From NCBI GenBank assembly GCA_902547955.1, contig CACCPY010000006.1:1-64000 (forward strand): 64,000 nucleotides of DNA. Direction: 5' to 3'. The DNA comes from an uncultured Alphaproteobacteria bacterium. GTDB taxonomy: Bacteria > Pseudomonadota > Alphaproteobacteria > Methylaequorales > Methylaequoraceae. The translations under genes and the position numbers were made by a program. The notes beneath the pieces are model-generated. The model was not told the DNA's origin and ran no database searches. It saw only the letters and a program-made list of their open reading frames with translations. The first letter of the stretch is position 1. Every line of letters starts with the position of its first letter. Shown one piece after another: positions 24,405 through 33,477 of this stretch.

Positions 24405-25616
24405 ATGCAACAAAATTTAACAAAATCCATATTTTTTGGTTTTTTCTTTGGAATAATAGCTGGAATCTTAACAGGCTATATTTCTAATTTTTATGAAAAT
24501 TTATCGTCTAGTATTGTTAATATTTTTGATTTTGGTGGTAGTGTCTTCTTGAAAGTCCTAAAAATGCTTGTTGTCCCTATAGTTTTCTTTTCGTTGGTAA
24601 GTGGTGTTGCGAACTTAAATAACATTGCATCTTTAGGAAGAATTGGTGTAAAAACTCTAAGTCTATATATATTTACTACTATTTTAGCAATAACAATTTC
24701 TTTATCAGTAGGAAATATCCTCGATCCTGGAAGCGCAGTTTCAGTAGTTTCAGAAGAAAAAATTTTAAATATCAACTCACCCCCATCAATTGGATCAGTT
24801 TTTTTAAATATAATTCCGGAAAATCCATTTAAGTCTTTGGTTGAAGGAGATATGTTACAAATTATTTTTTTTGCAATTTTATTTGGTGGATGCATGGCAA
24901 GCATTAAACAAAACAAAGTTCTTTTAGATATAGTTTTCAAATTAAATGATTTAGTTTTAAAAATGCTTGAGGTTTTAATGAAAATAGCCCCACTGGGAAT
25001 TTTTTGTTTAATTGCAAAAACTTTCTCATCCCAGGGAATCGATTCAATTTTAGAACTTTTAAAATATTTTATTGGGGTTGTAATTGTTTTATTGATTCAT
25101 CTTTTTATAGTTTATCTTCCGTTAGTAAAATTAATAGCAAAAGTAAACATAATAAATTTTTTTTCAGGATTAAAACAAGCTTTATTATTTGCTTTCTCTA
25201 CTTCAAGTAGCAGTGCTACCATACCCATAACACTAAATAATTTAGAAAAAAGTTTTAATGTAAAAAAAAAAGTTTCATCTTTTACTGTACCTCTTGGTGC
25301 AACCATAAATATGGATGGGACAGCAATTATGCAAGGGATGGCCACTATATTCATCGCAAATTTTTATGGTATTGAATTAATTTTTACAGATTTTTTAACA
25401 ATCATTTTAACTGCAGCCTTAGCTTCAATTGGTACAGCTGGAGTCCCAGGTGTTGGAATGATAATGCTAGGAATGGTACTGAATCAAGTTGGGCTCCCGT
25501 TAGAAGGCATTGCAATTGTAATGGGTGTTGACAGACTATTAGATATGTTAAGAACATCTCTTAATGTTGCAGGAGATGCGACTGTAACTCTTTTAATTAA
25601 TAAACTTGAAAAATAA
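24405..25616 (+). CDS. Dicarboxylate/amino acid:cation symporter (DAACS/SLC1 family)
   Basis: The 403-residue inner-membrane protein has eight or so helices. Family hairpin motifs are FSTSSSSATIP (HP1), NMDGTAIMQG (TM7), GTAGVPGVGMIMLG (HP2) and VDRLLDMLRTSLNVAGD (TM8). The arginine in DMLRT corresponds to the residue that binds the side-chain carboxylate in glutamate/aspartate carriers, so an acidic amino acid or dicarboxylate is the likeliest substrate, driven by sodium or protons. AGAGGG, in the 3' strand of the tRNA-like acceptor stem, lies seven bases before the ATG and may serve as its ribosome binding site. It is coupled to the small gene at 25616. Confidence 0.9.
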   Translation: MQQNLTKSIFFGFFFGIIAGILTGYISNFYENLSSSIVNIFDFGGSVFLKVLKMLVVPIVFFSLVSGVANLNNIASLGRIGVKTLSLYIFTTILAITISLSVGNILDPGSAVSVVSEEKILNINSPPSIGSVFLNIIPENPFKSLVEGDMLQIIFFAILFGGCMASIKQNKVLLDIVFKLNDLVLKMLEVLMKIAPLGIFCLIAKTFSSQGIDSILELLKYFIGVVIVLLIHLFIVYLPLVKLIAKVNIINFFSGLKQALLFAFSTSSSSATIPITLNNLEKSFNVKKKVSSFTVPLGATINMDGTAIMQGMATIFIANFYGIELIFTDFLTIILTAALASIGTAGVPGVGMIMLGMVLNQVGLPLEGIAIVMGVDRLLDMLRTSLNVAGDATVTLLINKLEK

Positions 25617-25789
25617 TGAATTGGTATGAGGTAGAAGCAGAAATTGATTTTTTTGGAAAAACGACAGAATTAATTCAAGCAGAAAACAGAGAAGATTGTG
25701 AATTAATTGCTTTACATTTAATTTCAAAAAAATTCAAATGTCCAAAAAAAATAATCAATGTTATTTTTTGTAGAAAAATTCCTAAATAG
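25616..25789 (+). CDS. Small protein (57 aa) coupled to the symporter
   Basis: The ATG overlaps the symporter stop by one base (TAATG). The product is 57 residues: NWYEVEAEIDFFGKTTELIQ opens a short beta-hairpin-like region, then a helix (AENREDCELIALHLISKKF), then a CPKKIINVIFC strand. The layout resembles tiny alpha/beta domains, but no family is recognised. Translational coupling suggests a role with the transporter. It overlaps the convergent pyrC end by eight bases. Confidence 0.5.
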   Translation: MNWYEVEAEIDFFGKTTELIQAENREDCELIALHLISKKFKCPKKIINVIFCRKIPK

Positions 25790-27113
25790 CAAACTTTACC
25801 TGTTTACCCAAGGGTTCAGACACAATTTGGTTTTCTCTCATTGCGACCTCTCCGTTAACAATTGTTAATATTGGAAAACCTTTCACTTTAAAATTATCGT
25901 ATGGTGTCCATCCACTTTTACTAGCTATCCACTCATTTGTAATATTGAACTCTTTATTTAAATCCACAATCGTCAAATCTGCGTCGTTGTGAACTTTAAT
26001 CTCCCCTTTATTTAAAATATTATAAATTTTACAAGGATTAACACAAACCAACCTTACTAAATCATGAATACTAATTTTTTTTTCATTAACAAAATTTAGC
26101 ATTATTGGTAGCAGTGTTTGAACACCCGTCATACCTGATGGTGATTTTGGATATTTTTGTTTTTTTTCTTCAATTGTATGAGGTGCATGATCTGAACCAA
26201 TTACATCTATAACTCTATCCGTAACACCCTTCCAAATACCAACTTGATGACTTTCATCTCTAATAGGAGGGTTCATTTGTGTTAAGGTTCCAAGGGTTTC
26301 ATAACATTCTGGAGATTTAAAAAATAAGTGTTGAGGAGTTGCTTCACAAGTCGCAAAGCTTTTGTAAGATTTTAATAACTCAATCTCATCTCTTGTTGAA
26401 ATATGTAAAACATGTATCTTCTTATTAAGTTCACCTGCTATTTTTAACAATCTTTTCGTGCTGTTTAAAGCTGTTTCAACATCTCTCCATTTTGGATGAA
26501 ATGAAACATTAACATGGTCACTTTCTAGAATATTTATTCTTTCCCGCAGTCTGTATTCATCTTCGCTGTGAACAGCTACACGTCTATTAATATTACTCAA
26601 AATTTTCTTTAAACTTTCATCATCTTCTACAAGTAAATCTCCAGTAGATGAGCCCATAAAAATTTTTACCCCACAACACCCTTCAATACGTTCGAGTTCG
26701 CCTAATTTCTCTATATTTTCCTTAGCAGCACCCATAAAAAAACTGTAATTACAATGTGCATGTTTATGGGCTATTTTTAATTTTTCATCTAAAGCTTCTT
26801 TGTTGGTTGTTGATGGTTTTGTATTTGGCATTTCAAAAATAGTTGTTATTCCACCCAAAACAGCACCCTTAGTCCCACAAAAAATATCTTCTTTATGTGT
26901 CAACCCTGGTTCTCTAAAATGAACTTGAGAATCAATAGCTCCTGGCATAATTAACAAGTTTTTCGCATCTATTTTTGTTTTATATTTCTTATTTTGTAAA
27001 TTACCTATTGCTAGAATCTTGCTATCTTTAATTCCAATATCAGATTCTTCAATTTTATTATTCGGCAAATATACTGATCCACCGCTAATTAATAAGTCAA
27101 AGTTATCATTCAT
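25782..27113 (-). CDS. pyrC: Dihydroorotase
   Basis: The amidohydrolase closes carbamoyl-aspartate to dihydroorotate in pyrimidine synthesis. It has DSQVHFREPGLTHKED in place of the usual HxH, a form I recall from other alphaproteobacterial dihydroorotases. It also has EMPNT, metal-ligand histidines at VHSED and HVLHIST, and the GSDHAPHTIEEK catalytic Asp. It ends in the composite-domain strand GFPILTIVNGEV. At 443 residues it fits the type I family. It follows asnB by five bases on the same strand. Confidence 0.9.
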   Translation of the reverse strand: MNDNFDLLISGGSVYLPNNKIEESDIGIKDSKILAIGNLQNKKYKTKIDAKNLLIMPGAIDSQVHFREPGLTHKEDIFCGTKGAVLGGITTIFEMPNTKPSTTNKEALDEKLKIAHKHAHCNYSFFMGAAKENIEKLGELERIEGCCGVKIFMGSSTGDLLVEDDESLKKILSNINRRVAVHSEDEYRLRERINILESDHVNVSFHPKWRDVETALNSTKRLLKIAGELNKKIHVLHISTRDEIELLKSYKSFATCEATPQHLFFKSPECYETLGTLTQMNPPIRDESHQVGIWKGVTDRVIDVIGSDHAPHTIEEKKQKYPKSPSGMTGVQTLLPIMLNFVNEKKISIHDLVRLVCVNPCKIYNILNKGEIKVHNDADLTIVDLNKEFNITNEWIASKSGWTPYDNFKVKGFPILTIVNGEVAMRENQIVSEPLGKQVKFAI

Positions 27114-27118
27114 AAAAT

Positions 27119-28837
27119 TTATACTGATGAAGAAATAATATCAAAAAAATTACCTTTTGTTTTGACTTTTTTAATATTTAATAAATACCAACTGGATATA
27201 AATATCATATGCCATAAAGGTCTGATCATATTTCTGTTATATCTAGAACTTCTACAGATAAACTTGATATTTTCTTCATTAAAAAAAATTTTCAAAACAT
27301 CAATTTTAGGTAAAAATTCTTCTAAATATTTAGATTTTTTTGGTATCCAACTACCTATAGGCAAAGTAAATCCTTTTTTTTTTGAAAAGGAATTATAATT
27401 TTTTATTTTATTATTTAAAAACTTTCTTATCAAATATTTACCATACCCTTTTTTTTGCTTAAATTTGTCATCTATGTAGAAAAATTTCGAATACAGTTCC
27501 TTATCTATTAAGGGAGTTCTGCCCTCCATACCAAAAGTCATTAAGCATCTATCAAGTTTAACAAGTAAATTATTAGGGAGCCAGTTAACATAATCAAAAT
27601 ATTGAAAAGTTTGAAGTTGAGAAAATTCTGATTTACCGTCAATAGACAATTTTAAGTTAAGGTCCCAATTTTTTTGACTTAAAAAACTAAGTTTTCTAAA
27701 TGCTCCTTTATATGGACTTCTTAGAGATTTATATCTTCCATATCCAGCAAAAAGTTCATCCCCCCCTTCCCCACTTAAAGCCACTTTAAAATTTTTAGAT
27801 GCCTCACTGGCCATTTTGAATGTAGGTAAGATGGCGTAGTCCGCAATAGGTTCATCAATTTTTTTTGCTGCAAATGGAAGTATGTTCCAAAAATCCTCTT
27901 CGGTAAATTTTATCTGATTTAACTCAATATTAAATTGGTTCTTAAGGTTTTTTGTTAATTCGTAAGCAGTTTTATCATTATTTTCAAAGTTTACACTGTA
28001 TGCACAAATTTTTTTATTTAAATTTAATATATGCATAAAGTACATAATTAATGTTGAATCAATTCCACCTGAATAAAACAAACAATATGGAACATCGCTT
28101 CTCAAATGAGTCTCAACACACTCTTTTAAATTTTTAAAAATGAAATTATCATCCAATACTTTTTTTTGTTTTTTTTGTGCAGGAAGTTTAGCTATTATGC
28201 TTTCATTAATTTTTCCATCTTTTAAAACAATTACTTCACCCGGTCTTACCCTTTGAATTTCTTTAAAAATTGTTTTTTTACCAGAACAATATTGAAGCTG
28301 AAAAAACTCCAGAAGTTTATCTTCAGAAATATTCAATTTTTGTAAATTTACTTTTTTAATCGCCAATATTTCTGAACTAAAAACAATCCCCTCATCAATT
28401 ACCGAAAAATAAAGTGGTTTAATTCCGAATAAATCTCTACCCAAAATCGTAATTTTTTTTTTTTGATCATAGATTGCAAAAGAGAACATACCTCTTAATT
28501 TTTTAAAGCCCTCTAATCCAAATTCTTTATATACTGCTAAAATACTTTCTGAATCAGATTTTGTTTTATAATTGTATTTTTTAATTTGTTTTCTAATAAT
28601 TAAATCATTATAAATTTCACCATTCGCGACAAGAACTAAGTTATCATTTTCAATTGGTTGAGCTCCCCCATTGAGATCAACTATAGATAATCTAGTATGG
28701 ATCAGTTTTATATTCTTATCTTTATAAAAACCATTTGAATCAGGTCCTCTATGATTAAGATAATTAATGATTTTTGAAAATCTTTTGAAAATTAAAGGAT
28801 TATTTACTTTTAATGAAAGACCAGCTATTCCACACAT
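27119..28837 (-). CDS. asnB: Asparagine synthase (glutamine-hydrolysing) family amidotransferase
   Basis: The N-terminal class II glutaminase domain starts MCGIAGLSL and has NHRGPDSNGFY and RLSIVDLNGGAQPI. The C-terminal synthetase domain has the FYSGGIDSTL pyrophosphate loop and ALSGEGGDELFAGYGRY. At 572 residues it is full length. The family amidates aspartate or, in polysaccharide clusters, sugar acids and other carboxylates. Here it lies directly upstream-linked to four glycosyltransferases (overlap of 13 bases with the next gene), so a role in surface-glycan modification is as plausible as asparagine supply. Confidence 0.85.
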   Translation of the reverse strand: MCGIAGLSLKVNNPLIFKRFSKIINYLNHRGPDSNGFYKDKNIKLIHTRLSIVDLNGGAQPIENDNLVLVANGEIYNDLIIRKQIKKYNYKTKSDSESILAVYKEFGLEGFKKLRGMFSFAIYDQKKKITILGRDLFGIKPLYFSVIDEGIVFSSEILAIKKVNLQKLNISEDKLLEFFQLQYCSGKKTIFKEIQRVRPGEVIVLKDGKINESIIAKLPAQKKQKKVLDDNFIFKNLKECVETHLRSDVPYCLFYSGGIDSTLIMYFMHILNLNKKICAYSVNFENNDKTAYELTKNLKNQFNIELNQIKFTEEDFWNILPFAAKKIDEPIADYAILPTFKMASEASKNFKVALSGEGGDELFAGYGRYKSLRSPYKGAFRKLSFLSQKNWDLNLKLSIDGKSEFSQLQTFQYFDYVNWLPNNLLVKLDRCLMTFGMEGRTPLIDKELYSKFFYIDDKFKQKKGYGKYLIRKFLNNKIKNYNSFSKKKGFTLPIGSWIPKKSKYLEEFLPKIDVLKIFFNEENIKFICRSSRYNRNMIRPLWHMIFISSWYLLNIKKVKTKGNFFDIISSSV

Positions 28838-29868
28838 TTTTTCTGTATTTTTTCAAAAAAATTAATATATTTATTTATTATAAGATCTTCAGAGAAATTT
28901 GATTTATATTCTTTGTAACCATTATTAACTATTTTTTTTACCAATGTTTTTTGTGAATCAATAAATTTTATTTTTTCAATCAAATCAAAAAAATCTTCAT
29001 TTTGAAATTTCAATCCATTTATTTTGTGTCTAATCAGAGCACCGGGGCCTCCAGTATCTGAAGCAATAACCGGAACTTTATGAGCCCAACCATCAACAAC
29101 AACATTACCAAATGGTTCATGTCTTGAGGGACAAACCAGAATATCAGCTAAGTTTAAAAATTCAGATATATTATTTGTCCATTTGTAAAAAAAAACTTTT
29201 TTTTCTAGGCCATGTTTTTTTACAATTTGATCATAATAAGCTTTTTCTTTGCCCTCTCCGACTATTCTCAAATTATAGCCATCTAAATAAGTCATTGCTT
29301 TTAACAAAATATCAATTCCTTTATTTCTATGAAACCTAGCCAAACATAAAATAATTTTCGATGATGTTAGTCTGGTTTTTAATGTTTGATTATTACTGGT
29401 CACAAAATTTGGTATACACTCTACTTTTTTAGAATCCCAACCTGATTCGATCACAAAACTTTTCAAATCATTAGTATTGGTAATTAAAAAATCACAATTC
29501 ACATAATTTTTAATTTTATAATAACCTCCCATTCTTCCAATATTTATCCAACCTTTTGACTTTGGAAGAATTTTTGATGCTCTGTTCATCCAAGACAATA
29601 CAATATTCGGCTTAAAATTTTTAATAATTTCATCAATTTTTTTATGGCAAAGTGGATTAAAAAAATAAAAGTTTTTAATTTGATGAATTGATTTTATTTG
29701 TTGTTTAAGAAATGAAAATCTCTCCTCATTTTCTCTTATAATTAATTTTAAATTTATATTTTTCTTTTTCTCTATAGCTAATGATAATCTTTCAAAAAAT
29801 TTCTCTGCACCACCTTGCTTGGCTCCGCCTAAAATATTTAAAATTTTTAGTTTATTATTTTTTTCCAT
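28825..29868 (-). CDS. Family 4 (GT-B) glycosyltransferase
   Basis: The 347-residue protein has an N-terminal LGGAKQGGAEKFFERL segment typical of GT4 retaining enzymes. The C-terminal nucleotide-sugar domain has ILCLARFHRNKGIDILLKA, LRIVGEGKEK and CPSRHEPFGNVVVDGWA. The last contains the E-x7-E motif region that binds the sugar donor. A cytoplasmic, membrane-associated role in building a lipopolysaccharide or capsule core is likely. It overlaps asnB and the adjacent GT4 gene, so the cluster is one operon. Confidence 0.85.
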   Translation of the reverse strand: MEKNNKLKILNILGGAKQGGAEKFFERLSLAIEKKKNINLKLIIRENEERFSFLKQQIKSIHQIKNFYFFNPLCHKKIDEIIKNFKPNIVLSWMNRASKILPKSKGWINIGRMGGYYKIKNYVNCDFLITNTNDLKSFVIESGWDSKKVECIPNFVTSNNQTLKTRLTSSKIILCLARFHRNKGIDILLKAMTYLDGYNLRIVGEGKEKAYYDQIVKKHGLEKKVFFYKWTNNISEFLNLADILVCPSRHEPFGNVVVDGWAHKVPVIASDTGGPGALIRHKINGLKFQNEDFFDLIEKIKFIDSQKTLVKKIVNNGYKEYKSNFSEDLIINKYINFFEKIQKKCVE

Positions 29869-30881
29869 TTTTTAGCTATTTCAGACCACCTAAGATGATT
29901 ATCATTTATCAACAGATTTTTATGCATTCTCATCCAAATCTTATCATCATTCAAGAGTTTTATTGCTTTTGAATTAAAATCCTCAGTATTTTTACAAACA
30001 TAACCAGTTTTATTGTCAATAATCCTTTCCTTCATTGCTCCGAAATCACAAACAACTGCTGGTATTGCAAGTGCTTGTGCTTCTGCAGCAGCCATACAGA
30101 ACGTTTCATCATGTGTTCCTTTATATAAAAATATCCTTGCTTTATTTAGTTTTTTAAATAGATCTTCTCTTTTAATTGGCTCATTAAAATTTACTCCTTT
30201 ATTCTTTAGAGATTCTGCAATATTCAAAATTTTTTCAATCTTACTTGAATGTTTTTTACCAAAATCACCATAGGTCGATATTCCAGTAAATAAATTCAAT
30301 TGAGCATTTTTTACATTTGGATAAATTTTAAGTTGCCAATTTTTCATCAGCCATTCTAAATCTCTAAGTGGATTAGATGTAAAAATTGCAGTAGATTTAG
30401 GTGCTTTGTTCTTTCTTTTTTTTTTTATACCGTTATCAATACCATATGGAATAACTATTCTGCTCAGAGAAGGTGCCCAAAATGGATAAGTACTTTTGTG
30501 ATACTCACTAGAGAAAATAATATTAAATTTGTTAAAGAATATTTTTGACAAATATCTATATTTCAATAAATATTTAGATGGGTTGTGAATCCAAAAAAAT
30601 CTCTTTCTACAATCTTTTCTAAAATTTAAATATTTATCTCCTCTGTTAACAACTAAAACATCAAATTTTTCCTTTGAAACTTTTTCACTTAACTTTCTCC
30701 ACTCTACATTTTTAACACGGCCCTGATTTTTACAATTATTATAAACAATTACCTCGAGATCTAGTTTTGCTAATTCCTCTACCAATGAAACAAAAGCAAC
30801 CTCCGCACCACCAAGAGCTTTTTCCCTAAATAAGACGGAATCAAATTCTATTCCGTTATCAATGAATAATATTTTAGTCAT
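29847..30881 (-). CDS. Family 4 (GT-B) glycosyltransferase
   Basis: The 344-residue protein begins ILFIDNGIEFDSV and has ALGGAEVAFVSLVEELAKL near the N-terminus. Its donor domain has STAIFTSNPLRDLEWL and a TFCMAAAEAQALAIPAVVCD segment, corresponding to the E-x7-E site. It resembles glycosyltransferases of capsule or core polysaccharide synthesis. The sugar transferred cannot be named. Both neighbours overlap it by 22 and 8 bases, which implies coordinated translation. Confidence 0.82.
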   Translation of the reverse strand: MTKILFIDNGIEFDSVLFREKALGGAEVAFVSLVEELAKLDLEVIVYNNCKNQGRVKNVEWRKLSEKVSKEKFDVLVVNRGDKYLNFRKDCRKRFFWIHNPSKYLLKYRYLSKIFFNKFNIIFSSEYHKSTYPFWAPSLSRIVIPYGIDNGIKKKRKNKAPKSTAIFTSNPLRDLEWLMKNWQLKIYPNVKNAQLNLFTGISTYGDFGKKHSSKIEKILNIAESLKNKGVNFNEPIKREDLFKKLNKARIFLYKGTHDETFCMAAAEAQALAIPAVVCDFGAMKERIIDNKTGYVCKNTEDFNSKAIKLLNDDKIWMRMHKNLLINDNHLRWSEIAKKWKKIIN

Positions 30882-31632
30882 TCTCAGTTTCAGTTTTATA
30901 TTTAAGATAGGATAAAATAGGGTACAGACCAGCTGATATTGCTATGGCCAAACCTATTTCTTTCTCTTTATAACCTTTTCTCAATATGTAGCACTTCCAA
31001 AATCTAGAAAAAATTCTCCTAAAATTTCTTATAAAAGATTCATCATTATCATTGTCTTGAAGATCTTTTGCTCTAGCTGTTGAATAACTATTTAATTTTT
31101 CAAATAAATCATAAATTGATTTACAATAAAAATGGATTAGTTTTTTTTCTAGTTTTTTACCTCTTTTACCTTTTAAAAAAATTTTTGGGTGTACTCTCTG
31201 CATTCCCCAAACTTTACTTTTTTTTCTAAACAAGCCAACATAAGAGGATTTACCAATATAACAACCCCATCCAAACCTAATTATTTTTTCTCCAAAAAAA
31301 TTTTTTACATCAACTAAATGCCAATCATTTTTACTTTTTTTTACAACGTTAATAATTTCTTTTTTCAAGTCTTTAGGTACTCTTTCATCCGCATCAATTT
31401 CAAAAATCCATTTACCATTACATTTTTTAATACCATAATTTCTTCTTTTACCTTCAATATCCCAGGAGCCTTCATAAATTTTGTTAGTATATTTTTTTGC
31501 AATTAATTTTGATTTATCTGAACATTTATCAAGTATAACAACTATTTCATCTGCAAATTTAACTGTCTCTAAACATGCTTTTAATTGTTTTTCTTCATTA
31601 TGTACGATTATTAAAACAGATAAATTAATCAT
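30874..31632 (-). CDS. Family 2 glycosyltransferase, LPS-core (WaaE/KdtX-like) type
   Basis: The short 252-residue enzyme has SVLIIVHNEEKQLKACLETV, VVILDKCSDKS and FEIDADERVPKDLKKEI, then VKNFFGEKIIRFGWG and RVHPKI. These match the LPS core beta-glucosyltransferase group (WaaE/KdtX). The DADE motif replaces the usual DxD. A C-terminal amphipathic/hydrophobic segment (LAIAISAGLYPILSYL) could hold it on the membrane. It is coupled to the heptosyltransferase-like gene by a one-base overlap. Confidence 0.83.
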   Translation of the reverse strand: MINLSVLIIVHNEEKQLKACLETVKFADEIVVILDKCSDKSKLIAKKYTNKIYEGSWDIEGKRRNYGIKKCNGKWIFEIDADERVPKDLKKEIINVVKKSKNDWHLVDVKNFFGEKIIRFGWGCYIGKSSYVGLFRKKSKVWGMQRVHPKIFLKGKRGKKLEKKLIHFYCKSIYDLFEKLNSYSTARAKDLQDNDNDESFIRNFRRIFSRFWKCYILRKGYKEKEIGLAIAISAGLYPILSYLKYKTETEND

Positions 31633-32576
31633 TATAAATTTTTGTAAAATTTAACTATTTTTTTAAGAACATGTTCAACTTTTAAATCAGTCATTAATGA
31701 ACTTACTTTTTTTGGGTTAAAACCCTCATAACTCATAAGTTCTTTGTAACTTTTTGGACTTTTAATTGCCAATGTTTTCAAACCAAAGGGGCGGTATTTT
31801 ATTATATCACTGGGACCAAATAATCCAACCGTCGGAACTTCTGCAAGTGCTGCCAGGTGCATTAACCCCGAATCGTTTCCAATAAATAGATTACTTTTTT
31901 TCATAATATGATACATTGTTATTAAATCAACTTTTCCGACTAAATCTAATAAATTAATACTTTTATTTTTTAATAATTTTTTCATTTTTTTTTGCTCATC
32001 AACAGAACCTAAAATTACAAATAGTGATTTTGAAAATATTTTTTCTTTTTCTAACCTTTTTATTAATTCCATAAATCTTTCAATTGGCCACGTCTTTCCA
32101 ATCCAGTTTGTACAAGGAGCAACTAAGATAAATTGTTTATATTTTTTACTCAAAAGAATATTATCTTTGAATTTTTTTTTTGTATGTTCTAAACTTATAT
32201 CAGGAGGAATAATCTTTTCACTCACCAACGATGAAATACTTTTAATTTTATGTAATTTATCGGTGACTCGATTTTTGTAAATAAGTCTTTTTTTTGTAAA
32301 TAAAAAATAGCCGATTAAACTTCCTCTTAAATCAATAACACAATCCCAAAAATTAAAAACTACTTTAATCCATAAATATAACCAATGAATCGAGAACTTT
32401 TTTTTTTCTAAAGAAAAAACTTTATTAATATTATTACACAATCTAAACAAAGCAAAAGGCAAAGGACCACATACAAAAGTAATATCATACCCCTTATCTT
32501 TAAAAAATTTATTCAATCCTGACGAAAGTATCGAGTCACCTAATCTATTAGAGGAAATAATTAATATTTTTTTCAT
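31632..32576 (-). CDS. Family 9 glycosyltransferase (heptosyltransferase-like)
   Basis: The 314-residue protein opens with ILIISSNRLGDSILSSGLNKFF. The C-terminal half has PCTNWIGKTWPIERFMELI, GSVDEQKK and the FIGNDSGLMHLAALAEVPTVGLFGPSD donor site, which is the GT9 signature. Family members add heptose or related sugars to the lipid A-Kdo core. It is the promoter-proximal gene of the surface-glycan operon and is divergent from ygfZ at 32621. Confidence 0.87.
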   Translation of the reverse strand: MKKILIISSNRLGDSILSSGLNKFFKDKGYDITFVCGPLPFALFRLCNNINKVFSLEKKKFSIHWLYLWIKVVFNFWDCVIDLRGSLIGYFLFTKKRLIYKNRVTDKLHKIKSISSLVSEKIIPPDISLEHTKKKFKDNILLSKKYKQFILVAPCTNWIGKTWPIERFMELIKRLEKEKIFSKSLFVILGSVDEQKKMKKLLKNKSINLLDLVGKVDLITMYHIMKKSNLFIGNDSGLMHLAALAEVPTVGLFGPSDIIKYRPFGLKTLAIKSPKSYKELMSYEGFNPKKVSSLMTDLKVEHVLKKIVKFYKNL

Positions 32577-32620
32577 CTTAAGGCCCTTGTTAAAAAAAAA
32601 TAATGAAATAAATTAAGTTA

Positions 32621-33475
32621 ATGTTTTTAGAGAATAGTATATTTAATGTTAAAAATAATACTTTAATTATTATTGATGGAAATGATAAATATAAATTCAT
32701 TCAGGGAATCATATCAAATGATATTGAAATTTTAAAAAAAAAAAAATCAATATATTCCTCAATTCTTACTCCCCAAGGAAGATTTATTCATGATTTTTTT
32801 ATTACAACTTGGAATGAATATTTTTTTCTTGAATGTTCAAAGAATGATTCAGAGGAAATTTTAAAAAAACTTAATTTATATAAATTAAGATCTGATGTGA
32901 AATTTAAAGTTGAAACAAGCTTTAAAATTTATTTGGCAAATTATTCAATTTTAGAAAAATCAACCTCTTCATTCAAAACTAAAATTTTATTTTTTCAAGA
33001 TCCAAGATTTAAAAGTGAACTTACAAGAATATATGTAAAGGAAAAAGATTCACCTGAATTTATAAAAAATTTAACCTTGTTAAATGAAAAAGAATTTAAT
33101 GATTTAAGATTAAAAAAAAGTATACCTGATTTTAATATTGATGCTTTGAAGAATAAATCACTTTTACTTGAAATGAGATTTGATCAACTTAATGGAATCT
33201 CTTGGGAAAAAGGGTGCTATATGGGTCAAGAAATTACTGCAAGAATGAAATATAGGAACATAACAAAAAAAAAACTGTATGGTGTTGATATAAATTTTAA
33301 AAGCTCATTGAATGAAAAGATCTTCTCAAAAAATACAGAAATAGGTCAACTATTTAGTCACAATAAAAAATTTGGAATAGCTTACATCAATACTAACTAT
33401 AATGTTTCCCAAAGCGATGAACTAATTTGTGGAGACTCAATCATAAAAATTTCTTTACCTTGGTGGTCTAAGTAA
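32621..33475 (+). CDS. ygfZ: YgfZ/GcvT-like folate-binding protein
   Basis: The 284-residue protein has the diagnostic KGCYMGQEITARMKYRN loop near residue 200, with the conserved cysteine, and GNDKYKFIQGIISNDI near the N-terminus. YgfZ (CAF17/IBA57 group) supports maturation or repair of certain iron-sulfur enzymes using tetrahydrofolate. It is monocistronic, divergent from the glycosyltransferase operon and convergent with meaB. Confidence 0.88.
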   Translation: MFLENSIFNVKNNTLIIIDGNDKYKFIQGIISNDIEILKKKKSIYSSILTPQGRFIHDFFITTWNEYFFLECSKNDSEEILKKLNLYKLRSDVKFKVETSFKIYLANYSILEKSTSSFKTKILFFQDPRFKSELTRIYVKEKDSPEFIKNLTLLNEKEFNDLRLKKSIPDFNIDALKNKSLLLEMRFDQLNGISWEKGCYMGQEITARMKYRNITKKKLYGVDINFKSSLNEKIFSKNTEIGQLFSHNKKFGIAYINTNYNVSQSDELICGDSIIKISLPWWSK

Positions 33476-33477
33476 AA

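Noticed and set aside
25782-27113. Dihydroorotase with Gln in place of the first metal-binding His
   Set aside because: The QVH form is one I recall as common in alphaproteobacterial dihydroorotases, so it is not evidence of inactivation.
28441-28470. Many A8-A12 and T8-T14 runs through the window as possible signals
   Set aside because: They are spread evenly in coding and non-coding sequence and reflect Lys/Phe-rich, AT-biased coding.
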